64,000 nucleotides of DNA from positions 190,834-254,833 of the forward strand of contig WSXU01000003.1 in NCBI GenBank assembly GCA_009773455.1, read 5' to 3'. Shown here one piece after another: positions 1-9,374 of this stretch. The notes beneath the pieces were generated by a model. It did not search any database. It had not been told where the DNA came from and saw nothing but the letters and a program-made list of their open reading frames with translations. This DNA comes from Bacteroidota bacterium (GTDB lineage Bacteria > Bacteroidota > Bacteroidia > Bacteroidales > Lentimicrobiaceae). Position 1 is the stretch's first letter, and each line of letters starts with the position of its first letter. The translations under genes and the position numbers were made by a program.

Positions 1-875
1 GTTCCACCGTTTTCGGTTTCAAGGAATTCTGTCCGATATCCATATGTTTGATATGACATGATTCCATGCTGTTCATCAAAAAATGCAAATTTCCCTGAAT
101 AACCCAAGGATTCTGTGTGAACTTGCAACCAGTTATTGCCTGAGTCAGTCGTCTTAAATATGCACCCATCGGCATTAGGTGAGCCAGTAAAAATGTATAC
201 AAATCCGGTTGAGTCATTAACAAAATAGCAGTCATTCAATTGCCCATCAGCTATTTGAGGTGATAGAGGCTCCAGAGTCCAGGTAGCTCCACCATTGGTC
301 GTTTTCAGGCATTCGGTAGACCACGTAAATATAAACCCGGTGAGGCTATCAGCAAACATAATCATTCTAAGATCTGTGGTCGTACTGCTTGATACTGGGC
401 TCCATGTTTCACCTGTATCAGTGGTTTCAAACAGCTGACCATATTCACCAACGGCAAATCCATGGGTATCAGTACAAAATTCAAGATCGTTGATGCAATG
501 CCAAGTGCTCGTGCTCCCCTGATATTTCAGGTCCCAGGTTTGGCCACTGTCAGTTGTTTTAAGGATGGATTCGTTTCCTCCGTTAATAAAGCCGGTTGTA
601 CCATTGATAAAGTGAATTCCTTTGCAGACATATTGATTGTTCATTCCGGCAGGATTCAACATAATGTTCCAGGTTTCTCCTGCATCATCCGACATCATAA
701 TGGTAGAACCTTCGCAAACAGCCATAAGCCGGTTGGTGCCCGGGATTCTGGTGATATCGTTGATGGTATTTTCCTGTGGAGTAGGGGTGATTCTGGTCCA
801 TGGGTTCTGGGCTTCAGAAATGAAGGTAGCACTCAGAATGCATATAAGAACGCTCAATGCATGGATAATTTTCAT
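1..875 (-). CDS. Secreted YCF48/BNR-like beta-propeller protein, truncated at window edge
   Basis: The reading frame starts at the ATG complementary to 873-875 and stays open to base 1, so about 291 residues are visible and the C-terminus is missing. Residues 1-20 form a signal peptide (MKIIHALSVLICILSATFIS). The rest consists of repeats with the pattern GxxxxTTDxGxTW followed by GFAVGExGQLxET, typical of YCF48-like and photosynthesis-system-II-assembly-like propeller blades in Bacteroidota. Such proteins are usually secreted, and many carry a T9SS C-terminal sorting domain, which would lie outside the window. Substrate or partner cannot be told. It is transcribed leftward; the 155 bp between it and rimM contains no obvious gene. 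Confidence 0.8.
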   Translation of the reverse strand, partial: MKIIHALSVLICILSATFISEAQNPWTRITPTPQENTINDITRIPGTNRLMAVCEGSTIMMSDDAGETWNIMLNPAGMNNQYVCKGIHFINGTTGFINGGNESILKTTDSGQTWDLKYQGSTSTWHCINDLEFCTDTHGFAVGEYGQLFETTDTGETWSPVSSSTTTDLRMIMFADSLTGFIFTWSTECLKTTNGGATWTLEPLSPQIADGQLNDCYFVNDSTGFVYIFTGSPNADGCIFKTTDSGNNWLQVHTESLGYSGKFAFFDEQHGIMSYQTYGYRTEFLETENGG

Positions 876-1030
876 AATTCAGATATTTATAAATATAACC
901 TATACTATTTTCAACGAAAGGTATAAAAATTCTGCATGGTTTAATCACATACAACAATTAATTAACCGGGTGATTTTCATTCATCCATGTTAATGTGCAA
1001 AAGAAAAGCGATAAAATGGTCAGGTGTTTT

Positions 1031-1552
1031 TTATTCCAGGTAAAGCTCAATCAGCCCTTCGGGTGCCCTGGTATGAATGGTTCTGGTTTCTCTGTTTACC
1101 TCCAGGATAATCTCATCGGTGATGGGAATCAGGATTTCTTTTCCTTTAAAGAGCACCCTTAAAACCGCCTGGTGCGGATATTCAAGCACTTCTTCGATGA
1201 TGCCGGCTTCGCCGAAGTTTTCATCCATCACACTGAAGCCTTTTACTTCATGGTAATAAAACCGGGTTCCGGTCAGGGGGGGGAGCATGGTCAGCGGGAG
1301 GAACAATGCACAACTGATCAGCAGTGAGGCCTGATCCGTGGAATCAATGTCGGCGAAGGTAACTACCGCGTTGTTGTTGTGGCGGTGTTCAAGTGACTCA
1401 ATAAAAAAAGGAATCAGTTGTCCGTTCATTTGAACGAAAACTGATTCCAGTTCTGTGTAATTCTCAGGGCTGTCGGTATCGAGATGGATCAGAAGGGCGC
1501 CTTTCGCGGCATGAAGTTTAAGAATTTTACCGAGGTAAAAATAACCTTCCAT
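1031..1552 (-). CDS. rimM: Ribosome maturation factor RimM
   Basis: 173 residues, the usual length of RimM. The N-terminus (EGYFYLGKILKLHAAKGAL) is the RimM beta-barrel start, and a PRC-barrel follows from about residue 95 (FYYHEVKGFSVMDENFGEAG, then EILIPITDEIILEVN). RimM binds S19 and helps late assembly of the 30S head. It lies 25 bp behind rpsP on the same strand, the classical rpsP-rimM pair, so co-transcription is expected. Confidence 0.95.
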   Translation of the reverse strand: MEGYFYLGKILKLHAAKGALLIHLDTDSPENYTELESVFVQMNGQLIPFFIESLEHRHNNNAVVTFADIDSTDQASLLISCALFLPLTMLPPLTGTRFYYHEVKGFSVMDENFGEAGIIEEVLEYPHQAVLRVLFKGKEILIPITDEIILEVNRETRTIHTRAPEGLIELYLE

Positions 1553-1577
1553 CCGTCACCGATATAACTGTACCGAA

Positions 1578-2264
1578 TTATTCGGCAGCAGGTTTTTCTT
1601 CAGCAGGCTCTTCGGTTGCAGGCTCTTCGGTTGCAGGTTCTTCAGCAACGGGTGCTTCAACCACAGGTTCTTCAGCAACAGGCGCTTCAGCTACGGGAGC
1701 CTCGGCAACAGGTGCTTCCTCTTCAACGACTGCTTCTTCAGCAACTTCCTCAGTTTCTTCTCCAGCGGTTTCTCCGGCAGCAGCTTTTCTGGCAGCTTCC
1801 ATCTCTTTCATCCGTTTTTTGGCGATTTCCTCAGCGCGGGCTTCGTTTGCCTTTACTTCTGCTTCGAGACGTTTTTTGTTCACTTCTTTTTCACCCAATT
1901 CAACAGCTTTCACAGCGCTGTGGGCTTTGGCTTCCTTGGCTTCTTTCCATTCGTTGAAACGAACTTCAGCAACTTCTTTGGTAAAAGCGCCTTTTTTTAC
2001 ACCCCTCATCAGGTGGTCGTAATAAAGTACGCCGATATCTGAAAGGATATTTTTAACGGTTGGTGTGGGATCTGCTCCTTTGCTGTACCAATCGTAGGCT
2101 TTGGCAAATTCAAGATCAATTTCTGCAGGTTTTGCAACGGGGTTGTACGTGCCAATCTTTTCGATGAATCTTCCATCCCGGGGTGCACGACCGTCCGCAA
2201 TTACAATGTGATAAAAAGGCCTGCCCTTTTTACCATGACGTTGTAATCTCATTTTTGTTGGCAT
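1578..2264 (-). CDS. rpsP: 30S ribosomal protein S16 with long acidic C-terminal tail
   Basis: Residues 1 to about 85 are a standard S16 (MPTKMRLQRHGKKGRPFYHIV..., DGRFIEKIGTYNP). The protein then continues to 228 residues, whereas typical S16 is 80-90. The extension has a Lys/Glu/Ala-rich helical stretch (about 95-165) and then a low-complexity run of EEPVAEAPVAE-like repeats to the end. Extended S16 proteins are known in Bacteroidota; the tail probably hangs off the 30S body and its role is not known. It leads the rpsP-rimM operon. A TTACTTTG element at 2312-2319 (minus strand) differs by one base from the Bacteroidota -7 consensus. Confidence 0.95.
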   Translation of the reverse strand: MPTKMRLQRHGKKGRPFYHIVIADGRAPRDGRFIEKIGTYNPVAKPAEIDLEFAKAYDWYSKGADPTPTVKNILSDIGVLYYDHLMRGVKKGAFTKEVAEVRFNEWKEAKEAKAHSAVKAVELGEKEVNKKRLEAEVKANEARAEEIAKKRMKEMEAARKAAAGETAGEETEEVAEEAVVEEEAPVAEAPVAEAPVAEEPVVEAPVAEEPATEEPATEEPAEEKPAAE

Positions 2265-2380
2265 AAAATCAAATTTTTAAGTAATTGAATATGTGTTTTT
2301 AAACAGGGGTGCAAAGTAACGGATTAATTCTGAGATAAAAAAGCGGTTTGAGAGGAATTATTGTATTTTATGGTTACAGA

Positions 2381-2496
2381 GTTTCAAGGTTTCAGGCCTG
2401 CCCGCCGAAGGAGGGGTTTCAGGGTTTCAGGCCTGCCCGCCGAAGGAGGGGTTTCAAAGTTTCAAAGTTTCAAGGTTTCAAGGTTTCAAGGTTTAG
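2381..2496. repeat. 8-bp tandem repeat tract with two copies of a GC-rich 21-mer
   Basis: Units of GTTTCARG/GTTTCAAA repeat through the tract. They are interrupted by two identical copies of GCCTGCCCGCCGAAGGAGGGG at 2396-2416 and 2431-2451, 35 bp apart. It lies between the rpsP leader and the YqaE-like gene. Nothing coding is visible. Confidence 0.85.
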
Positions 2497-2593
2497 CTAA
2501 CAGAATTACAAGGCAATAGTGTTATCCGGGGATGAATGGTATGTAAAACTGAAAATAATATCACAGTGTAAAGCACCTTCCCTTGAACTGTTG

Positions 2594-2621
2594 GAAATTA
2601 GAAATTAGACATTAGAGATTC
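2594..2621. repeat. Short heptad tandem repeat
   Basis: Four 7-bp units in a row: GAAATTA, GAAATTA, GACATTA, GAGATTC. It belongs to the 7-bp-period repeats seen throughout the window. The rest of 2265-2691 holds no gene I can support. Confidence 0.6.
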
Positions 2622-2691
2622 CCGCCATCGAACGCATTTTCACCATGTCTCACATCAATTAAATACAGGAAAGATTCTGATCGAAAAAAGG

Positions 2692-2847
2692 CTAGTATCG
2701 TTTATTCACAATCACCAGTGCGGCAATCACCCCCGGAACCCAGCCAGCCAGGGTCAGCAGAAATACAATGAGAACCGATCCGCAGCCCTTGTCCAGAACG
2801 GCCAGTGGAGGGAATATAATACAAATGAGCACCCTTAAAAATGACAT
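2692..2847 (-). CDS. YqaE/Pmp3-family small membrane protein
   Basis: A 51-residue protein starting MSFLRVLICIIFPPLAVL and continuing with DKGCG, a second hydrophobic helix containing LAGWVPG, and VIAALVIVNKRY at the C-terminus. Two membrane helices joined by a short loop, the PPLAV motif, and the xxGWxPGxIxA signature are those of the YqaE/Pmp3 (UPF0057) family, found in stress-induced inner-membrane peptides of bacteria and in yeast Pmp3. The length fits the family exactly. The function is thought to relate to membrane potential under salt or cold stress; this is family knowledge, not shown here. Confidence 0.85.
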   Translation of the reverse strand: MSFLRVLICIIFPPLAVLDKGCGSVLIVFLLTLAGWVPGVIAALVIVNKRY

Positions 2848-2901
2848 AGCGGAATGGTCGTAGGTTTGTCTATGGTATTTGACCCTCTTTCAGATAAAAA
2901 G

Positions 2902-4902
2902 TTACAGAAATTCCTTTTCAGTATCCTCTTCATTCGGAATTGAATCGGCTGGAAGTACCAGTTCCCTGGCAGGGCCTTTCAGCTCTATCTCTGGCTTTAA
3001 CTGATCATATTCGTCCTGGGTTATCCATTCCTTGTTCAGCATTTTTCCAGAAACCAGCGTATAGTAAGATTGCAGGTATTCACGCAGGTTTCCGTTTTCG
3101 TCAAATGAGTACCTGAACCACTTTGGTTTGGGTACAATGCTGGCAAGGTAAATACTCTCGGCAAGGGTGAGTTTCGAAACATCCTTGTCAAAATAAAAAT
3201 GTGCAGCTTCGTTCACCCCGTAAACCATCGGCCCGGTTTCGATGATGTTCAGGTACACTTCAAACATCCTGTCCTTGCTGACCATCTGCCGTGATTCAAT
3301 CATCCAGGTGATGAGCATCTCTTCTATCTTACGGGTAATGTTTTTATTCCGGTTAAGAAACACGTTTTTAACCAGTTGCATACTGATGGTGCTGCCACCA
3401 CGGGCAAATCTTTTTTCCTTGATATTGGTTATTATACTGGCTCTTATGGCATCGGGAATAAATCCGTTGTGATAATAAAACGAACCATCTTCAGAGGTCA
3501 TGATGGCATTTTTCAGGTAAGCAGGGATCTGGTCGATTGTCCTGAAGTCCGGATTTTCAGGCCCGACCATAAATTGCCTCACAGCCTGGCCTTTTTCATA
3601 GGCAGTGTACTGGAAGGGCCCGTTGATGTATGTAAAATCAGTGTTTCCGAATTGCTCTACCGCAAATTTGTCCGATGTAAGTGCTGCAACGAAAATCAGC
3701 GAATCGGGCCGGGAAAAATCATAGTCGAAATCAAGATTGAAACCCAGTTTACCCCTGACACGAATGCCTTCAAAATTCGGGAACAGTCCGGCCGGTAGTG
3801 AAGAGAAGAAATCCTGGGCGCCAAACTCAGGTTTATGAATGCTGATTCTCAGTCTCTTCTCAGGCAGGTTATCGAATCGCACATAAGGGTTAAACCCAAT
3901 CCTGTTGAAGGAAAACAGGCTGGAACTGTCGAGCTCGATGTGCGAACTGCCGAAATTCAGGCGATAATCCACCTCACTCAGCTCCAGTTTGACGTCGTTT
4001 GGCGAAATCCTGGCATTGTTGAGCAATGAGTTGTAAAGCACTGCCTTACCTTCAAGCCTTGAGGTTTCAAGGTCGGGTTCTGTAAATTCCAGTTGAACGC
4101 TTGCTGAATCAAATGCAATCACGGTCTTCCACCGCTGGTGGATATAGGGAATCTGAACTTTCAGACTGTCCATTGTCCTGACCGACAGTGCGGCCCTGTT
4201 AATCCGTGGATTCAGAATACCCGCAACCTGCCAGTGCATCGAAAGACTGTCGTCGGTAACATCCACCAGTGTTTTGAAGTAATTGTCGGTTATTTTCAGT
4301 TGAGGAAAGCTGAAAGAAAACCGGTGGTTGTTGATGGCTGCCTTAACTGTGAACTTTTCGATGCTTATGGTTGAAGGAACATAATCGAAAAATGCATTGA
4401 ACAAACTGGCAACCCGCTGTGCATAATTACCCACGGCTTTCTCTTCAGGCGCTTTTATCGCGCTGTCGCTCTTCTTCCGGTCGAGAAGAAAGAGATAATT
4501 GCTCTGGTTCCCGCTTCTCTGAAGGTTTACCGATGGCTCAAGAATCTCGACATCGCCGAAGCGGAGCCTCATCCTGAGCAGTTCGAGTGGCTTGATCCGG
4601 ATGCTGATTTGCCTGATGAGTATCAGGGTATCCTTACCCTCAGGTACAAGTCCAAGATTCCTGACTTTTATGGTGCTGATGCCTGAAAATGAAGCATTCT
4701 GATAGGTAATCCGGGCTCCGATTCGTTCGCTGTAAACCCTGATTTTTTTATTTATTGCATAATTCAGCATGGTATTCCGGAAGACTCCTGCAATGATGAT
4801 CAGCAGAAGAAGGATTCCTGCTATGATAAAAACTGTTTTTCGGGAAGGTCTGTAAAATTTCACGCTTCGGTGGCTTTTCAGAAATGGCAGAGAAAGTTGC
4901 AC
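2902..4902 (-). CDS. Membrane-anchored AsmA-like/GT51 peptidoglycan glycosyltransferase
   Basis: 666 residues. One N-terminal membrane helix at about 24-46 is followed by a long periplasmic region (50-430) whose start resembles AsmA proteins (RIGARITYQNASFSGIS, then DVEILEPSVNLQR). Residues about 445-620 are a glycosyltransferase family 51 domain: catalytic Glu near 469 in SEDGSFYYHNG, then GGSTISMQLVKNVFL and RKIEEML. GT51 polymerises lipid II into glycan strands on the periplasmic face. No transpeptidase domain follows, so this is a monofunctional enzyme with an unusual N-terminal half; normal MtgA has about 240 residues. It may instead act on a special glycan pool at the envelope. Confidence 0.85.
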   Translation of the reverse strand: MQLSLPFLKSHRSVKFYRPSRKTVFIIAGILLLLIIIAGVFRNTMLNYAINKKIRVYSERIGARITYQNASFSGISTIKVRNLGLVPEGKDTLILIRQISIRIKPLELLRMRLRFGDVEILEPSVNLQRSGNQSNYLFLLDRKKSDSAIKAPEEKAVGNYAQRVASLFNAFFDYVPSTISIEKFTVKAAINNHRFSFSFPQLKITDNYFKTLVDVTDDSLSMHWQVAGILNPRINRAALSVRTMDSLKVQIPYIHQRWKTVIAFDSASVQLEFTEPDLETSRLEGKAVLYNSLLNNARISPNDVKLELSEVDYRLNFGSSHIELDSSSLFSFNRIGFNPYVRFDNLPEKRLRISIHKPEFGAQDFFSSLPAGLFPNFEGIRVRGKLGFNLDFDYDFSRPDSLIFVAALTSDKFAVEQFGNTDFTYINGPFQYTAYEKGQAVRQFMVGPENPDFRTIDQIPAYLKNAIMTSEDGSFYYHNGFIPDAIRASIITNIKEKRFARGGSTISMQLVKNVFLNRNKNITRKIEEMLITWMIESRQMVSKDRMFEVYLNIIETGPMVYGVNEAAHFYFDKDVSKLTLAESIYLASIVPKPKWFRYSFDENGNLREYLQSYYTLVSGKMLNKEWITQDEYDQLKPEIELKGPARELVLPADSIPNEEDTEKEFL

Positions 4903-5213
4903 TGCAAAATTACTGTTTTTCAGGCAACCGGTCGAGCAACGAACAGATTAAAACAAACGGCTTAACCTTTTCCACCCTTGTTGTTTCAGAAATTCCTTCC
5001 TTCCGGCGATAACCGGCGTAAACAGGTCAGATCAAAGCGGTTCGGTAGTTTCTCAAAACTTATCAACATCGCCGGCAGCCCGAAGGGATTTAGATTATTT
5101 TTACCTTCAGTTGTTAATTTCCCCCGTGAGTCATCAAGTTGTCTGGTTATCAGGTCACTGGTTATAGCGGGTTATCTATAAATTCCGGGTTTGTCCGGAC
5201 CTGTTTACCATCA

Positions 5214-8200
5214 ATGAGCAAATTTACCCATCTACACGTACACTCAAAATATTCAATTCTTGACGGTGGTGCCGACATCAGTGAGATGTTCAGCAAGGCC
5301 GTAAAAGACAATATGCCTGCCATTGCCCTGACCGATCATGGAAACATGTTCGGGGTATTTAAGTTTGTTGCTGAAGCCGATAAATACAATAAAAAAGGGG
5401 AGCCGCCTGTCATCAAGCCGATTGTTGGCTGTGAATTCTACCTTGTCGAGGATCGTCACCGCAAGCAGTTTACCCGTGAGCAGAAAGACCTGAGGTTTCA
5501 TCAGCTCTTACTGGCAAAGAACACAACGGGGTATAACAATATTGTAAAACTTGCTTCCCTGGGCTATATGGAAGGCTTCTACAGCAAGTATCCCAGGATT
5601 GACAAGGAACTGCTGCTAAAGTACCATGAAGGTTTAATAGCCACCACCTGCTGCCTGGCGGCCGAAGTACCCAGGGCCATCATGAACAGGGGAGAAGATG
5701 AGGCAGAGAAGTTGTTCAAATGGTGGCTCGACCTTTTCGGCGAAGACTATTATGTGGAACTCCAGCGTCACGGAATCCCTGAACAGGAAAAGGTGAATGA
5801 AGTACTTATCCGGTTCGCCAGGAAATACAACGTCAGAATCATTGCTACAAACGATTCGCATTATGTGGAACAGGATTTCTATAATGCCCATGACATTCTG
5901 CTGTGTGTAAATACCGGCGAGAAGCAGAGTACCCCTTCTTCAAAGGATTATAATGATGAAGAATCGTCAACCAAGGGCAAGCGTTTTGCCTTTTACAACG
6001 ACCAGTTTTACTTCAAAACAACGGCAGAGATGGAAACCCTGTTTTCCGATTTGCCTGAAGCCATTGACAATACCAATGAAATCGCCGGAAAGGTTGAACT
6101 ACTCAACCTGAAAAAGGAGATCATGCTGCCCCACTTTGCCCTTCCGCAAGGCTTTACCGATCAGTTTGACTATCTGCGCGATATGACCTATAACGGGGCC
6201 AGACGTCGCTACGGGGAGATTACCCCTTTGATTGAAGAACGTCTGGCATTCGAGCTTGGAACCATCCGCAGCATGGGATTTACCGGTTACTTCCTGATCG
6301 TTTCCGACTTTATCAGGGCTGGCCGCGATATCGGTGTTTTTATCGGTCCCGGCCGCGGTTCTGCTGCGGGATCTGTAGTGGCATACTGTATCGGCATTAC
6401 CAACATCGACCCGCTGAAATATGGTTTGCTGTTTGAACGTTTCCTGAATCCGGACCGTAAGAGCATGCCCGATATTGATACCGATTTTGATGATGAGGGC
6501 CGTCAGAAAGTGATCGACTATGTGGTTGATAAATACGGCAGAAACCAGGTGGCCCAGATAGTGACCTTTGGTACCATGGCCGCCAAGAGCTCCATCAAGG
6601 ATGTTGCCCGTGTACTGGACCTGCCGCTGAATGAGTCGAATATGCTGGCTAAACTGGTTCCTGACAAACCCGGCATCGAACTGAACCGGGTGATGCTCGC
6701 TCCGATCGATGGTGAAAAGAGCCTGAAGGAGAAAGAAGGGCTGACCAATGAGGATCTCGAGGACGTAAGGAAACTTCGCGAAATTGCCAAAGGAACCGAC
6801 CTTCAGGCCATAGTCCTGAGGGAAGCCATTGCGCTGGAAGGCTCTGTGCGTAGCACCGGCATTCATGCCGCGGGAATCATCATTGCCCCTTCCGACCTGA
6901 CCGAAATCATTCCGGTACATACATCGAAGGAATCGGAATTGCTGATAACCCAATTCGAGGGCAAGGAAATTGAGAATGCCGGGGTTATCAAAATGGACTT
7001 CCTCGGGTTGAAGACACTGTCCATTATCCGCGATGCCCTGCAGATGATTGAAGAGAACCACGGCGTCAGGATGAACATCGACGATGTTCCGCTCGACGAT
7101 AAAAAGACCTTCGAACTCTACCAGCGCGGGGAAACCAACGGTACCTTCCAGTTTGAGTCGGCCGGAATGCAGAAGCACCTCAGGGAACTGAAACCCGATA
7201 AGTTTGAGGACCTCATTGCCATGAATGCCCTCTATCGTCCGGGCCCTATGGAGTACATCCCGAATTTCATTGCCCGTAAGTTTGGCCGTGAACCGGTGAC
7301 GTATGATGTGCCTGAAATGAAGGAATACCTGGAAGAAACCTATGGAATTACAGTCTATCAGGAACAGGTAATGCTGCTTTCGCAGAAACTGGCGAACTTC
7401 ACAAAGGGCGATGCCGACACCCTCCGCAAGGCCATGGGTAAAAAGGATAAAAAGACCCTTGACGAGAAGAAAAACAAATTTATGGAGGGCTGCAAAGCCA
7501 ATGGTCTTGACCTTAAAGTCTGCGAGAAAATATGGATTGATTGGGAAGCGTTTGCACAGTATGCCTTCAATAAATCACATTCCACCTGTTATGCTTTCGT
7601 AGCGTTTCAGACAGCCTGGCTTAAGGCGAACTATCCGGCAGAATACATGGCTTCGGTGCTTACCCATAACCTCAGCGACATCAAGAAAATTACCTTTTTT
7701 ATTGATGAGACACGCCGCATGGGAATTCCGGTACTTAGCCCGGATGTGAACGAATCGGCCCACAATTTTGCGGTTAACAAGCACGGTGAGATACGTTTTG
7801 GAATGGGCGCCGTGAAAGGTGTTGGTGAAAATGCAGTCAATGCCATCATCGAGGAACGGAAGGCCAACGGACCTTATTCCAACATCTTTGATCTTGCCAG
7901 GAGAGTGAACCTACGCACGGTGAACCGAAGGAGTCTGGAAGCCCTGGTGATGGCCGGTGCCTGTGATACATTCGAAAATACCCACCGGGCACAATATTTT
8001 CAGAAAGAGAATGGCGACGGACTCTCGTTTCTCGAGAAAGTGCTCAAACATGCCAACGATTACCAGGCGCAGAAATCCGGCCTGCAGGTGAGCCTTTTCG
8101 GGGGTGATTCGGCCGAAGAAATGCCTGAAATCAAAATGCCGGTTTGCGACCTCTGGACCAATCTTGAGCAGCTGAAAAACGAAAAGGAAGTCACCGGTTT

Positions 8201-8804
8201 TTACATGTCGGGTCATCCGCTCGACGATTACAAATACGAAATCCAGGCCTTCTGCCGCAACACAATCGCTGACATCAGGGAAGAAAATCTGAAAAATATT
8301 GAGGGCCAGAAGGTTGTGCTTGCCGGAATTTTATCCGCTGTCAATCACAGGATTTCGAAACAGAACAAGCCGTTCGGCATGTTTACCCTCGAAGACTGGA
8401 ACGATACCATTCAGCTCTCGATGTTTTCGGAAGAGTATCTGAAACATAAATACCTGCTTGAGGAAGGGATGTCGCTGATCGTTACGGGGGTTGCCCAGAA
8501 GCGGTTCCGCGATTCCACCCAGATCGAATTCAGGATTTCATCCATCAGCCTGCTGGCTGAAGCCATGGAGAAGATGACCAGGCTAATTACCTTGAATGTC
8601 AGTGCATACAGCGTAAATGAGGCGCTGATCGGCCGGCTGAAGAAAGCTGCCGGTGAATGTAAAGGGAATTGCCCTTTTGAGATCAATGTATATGACGATA
8701 TCTTGAAAACCAATGTGAAGATGCCCTCAAGGATGCGTATTCATCCAAGACTTTTTACCGAGCAACTGAGGGAAATGCCTGAAATCGAGTTTGTTTTGTC
8801 GTGA
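5214..8804 (+). CDS. dnaE: DNA polymerase III subunit alpha
   Basis: 1196 residues from the ATG at 5214. The frame is open upstream to 5139, but conserved sequence starts at MSKFTHLHVHSKYSILDG, the PHP domain. The polymerase palm carries PDIDTDFDDEG near residue 419 (two catalytic aspartates) and GVIKMDFLGLKTL near 590 (third). Further on are GTFQFESAGM, the YRPGPMEYIP motif, a helix-hairpin-helix region and a C-terminal OB fold (KVVLAGILSAVNHRISKQNKPF). This is the main replicative polymerase. An inverted repeat follows the stop at 8815-8841 but lacks a T-run. Confidence 0.97.
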   Translation: MSKFTHLHVHSKYSILDGGADISEMFSKAVKDNMPAIALTDHGNMFGVFKFVAEADKYNKKGEPPVIKPIVGCEFYLVEDRHRKQFTREQKDLRFHQLLLAKNTTGYNNIVKLASLGYMEGFYSKYPRIDKELLLKYHEGLIATTCCLAAEVPRAIMNRGEDEAEKLFKWWLDLFGEDYYVELQRHGIPEQEKVNEVLIRFARKYNVRIIATNDSHYVEQDFYNAHDILLCVNTGEKQSTPSSKDYNDEESSTKGKRFAFYNDQFYFKTTAEMETLFSDLPEAIDNTNEIAGKVELLNLKKEIMLPHFALPQGFTDQFDYLRDMTYNGARRRYGEITPLIEERLAFELGTIRSMGFTGYFLIVSDFIRAGRDIGVFIGPGRGSAAGSVVAYCIGITNIDPLKYGLLFERFLNPDRKSMPDIDTDFDDEGRQKVIDYVVDKYGRNQVAQIVTFGTMAAKSSIKDVARVLDLPLNESNMLAKLVPDKPGIELNRVMLAPIDGEKSLKEKEGLTNEDLEDVRKLREIAKGTDLQAIVLREAIALEGSVRSTGIHAAGIIIAPSDLTEIIPVHTSKESELLITQFEGKEIENAGVIKMDFLGLKTLSIIRDALQMIEENHGVRMNIDDVPLDDKKTFELYQRGETNGTFQFESAGMQKHLRELKPDKFEDLIAMNALYRPGPMEYIPNFIARKFGREPVTYDVPEMKEYLEETYGITVYQEQVMLLSQKLANFTKGDADTLRKAMGKKDKKTLDEKKNKFMEGCKANGLDLKVCEKIWIDWEAFAQYAFNKSHSTCYAFVAFQTAWLKANYPAEYMASVLTHNLSDIKKITFFIDETRRMGIPVLSPDVNESAHNFAVNKHGEIRFGMGAVKGVGENAVNAIIEERKANGPYSNIFDLARRVNLRTVNRRSLEALVMAGACDTFENTHRAQYFQKENGDGLSFLEKVLKHANDYQAQKSGLQVSLFGGDSAEEMPEIKMPVCDLWTNLEQLKNEKEVTGFYMSGHPLDDYKYEIQAFCRNTIADIREENLKNIEGQKVVLAGILSAVNHRISKQNKPFGMFTLEDWNDTIQLSMFSEEYLKHKYLLEEGMSLIVTGVAQKRFRDSTQIEFRISSISLLAEAMEKMTRLITLNVSAYSVNEALIGRLKKAAGECKGNCPFEINVYDDILKTNVKMPSRMRIHPRLFTEQLREMPEIEFVLS

Positions 8805-8928
8805 AGCAATGCCGTATGCTGATGCTTTGGGCTACAGCATATTGATGGATAAAAAATGACATATACCGATGTTTATATTTATCGGATAAATTTCAGCAAG
8901 TGGTCAGCCTCAAAGCAAGAAAATGAAT

Positions 8929-8936
8929 TACCTTTG
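8929..8936 (+). promoter_or_regulatory. Candidate -7 element of the trxA promoter
   Basis: TACCTTTG matches the Bacteroidota -7 consensus TAnnTTTG and lies 38 bp before the trxA ATG. A good -33 TTTG at the usual distance is not visible, so support is moderate. Confidence 0.4.
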
Positions 8937-8974
8937 AAGCATTCACTTAAAGTCGAACCCCAAATTATAAAACT

Positions 8975-9292
8975 ATGGCACTAGAATTAACCGATGCTAA
9001 TTTTGAGGAACTTGTAATCAAGTCAGACAAGCCGGCAATTGTGGACTTATGGGCAGAATGGTGCGGCCCCTGCCGGATGGTAGGCCCGCTTGTTGAAGAA
9101 CTCAGCCATGAATATGAAGGCCGTGCCGTGATCGGGAAGCTGGATGTTGACAGCAATCCCGGTATTACTGCAAAATATGGTATCAGGAATATTCCAACCA
9201 TTCTTTTCTTTAAAAATGGCGAAATAGCCGACAAGCAGGTTGGTGCAGTGCCCAAATCAGTGCTTGCTGCCAAGCTTGAGAAACTGCTGTAA
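8975..9292 (+). CDS. trxA: Thioredoxin
   Basis: 105 residues, the standard thioredoxin length. The active site WCGPC has Cys30 and Cys33, with the upstream PAIVDLWAEW strand, Asp25 and the cis-proline region RNIPTILFFKNGE. It is a cytoplasmic disulfide reductase serving ribonucleotide reductase and others. It is a single-gene unit: a weak promoter element precedes it and a strong intrinsic terminator follows 19 bp after the stop. Confidence 0.96.
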   Translation: MALELTDANFEELVIKSDKPAIVDLWAEWCGPCRMVGPLVEELSHEYEGRAVIGKLDVDSNPGITAKYGIRNIPTILFFKNGEIADKQVGAVPKSVLAAKLEKLL

Positions 9293-9310
9293 CAAGATTT
9301 TCTGAACAGC

Positions 9311-9346
9311 CGGGATGCATGTCTGCAAACATGTGTCCCGTTTTTT
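9311..9346 (+). terminator. Intrinsic terminator of trxA
   Basis: A 12-bp uninterrupted stem (9311-9322 with 9329-9340, two G-U pairs) with loop CTGCAA, followed by six T. The ATG at 9315 lies inside the stem, which argues against its use as the start of the next gene. Confidence 0.9.
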
Positions 9347-9374
9347 ATACAATGACCAGCTAATTAATCTACCC

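Noticed and set aside
1616-1957. Plus-strand frame rich in Leu and Gln opposite rpsP
   Set aside because: It is the antisense image of the repetitive acidic S16 tail.
6099-7178. 359-codon open frame on the minus strand
   Set aside because: It lies entirely inside dnaE on the opposite strand and has no family features; codon bias of dnaE explains it.
8815-8841. Terminator after dnaE
   Set aside because: TATGCTG/CAGCATA can pair, but there is no T-run after it.
9315-9374. N-terminal extension of the DUF58 protein from ATG 9315
   Set aside because: The codon is within the trxA terminator stem and the added residues are not conserved.
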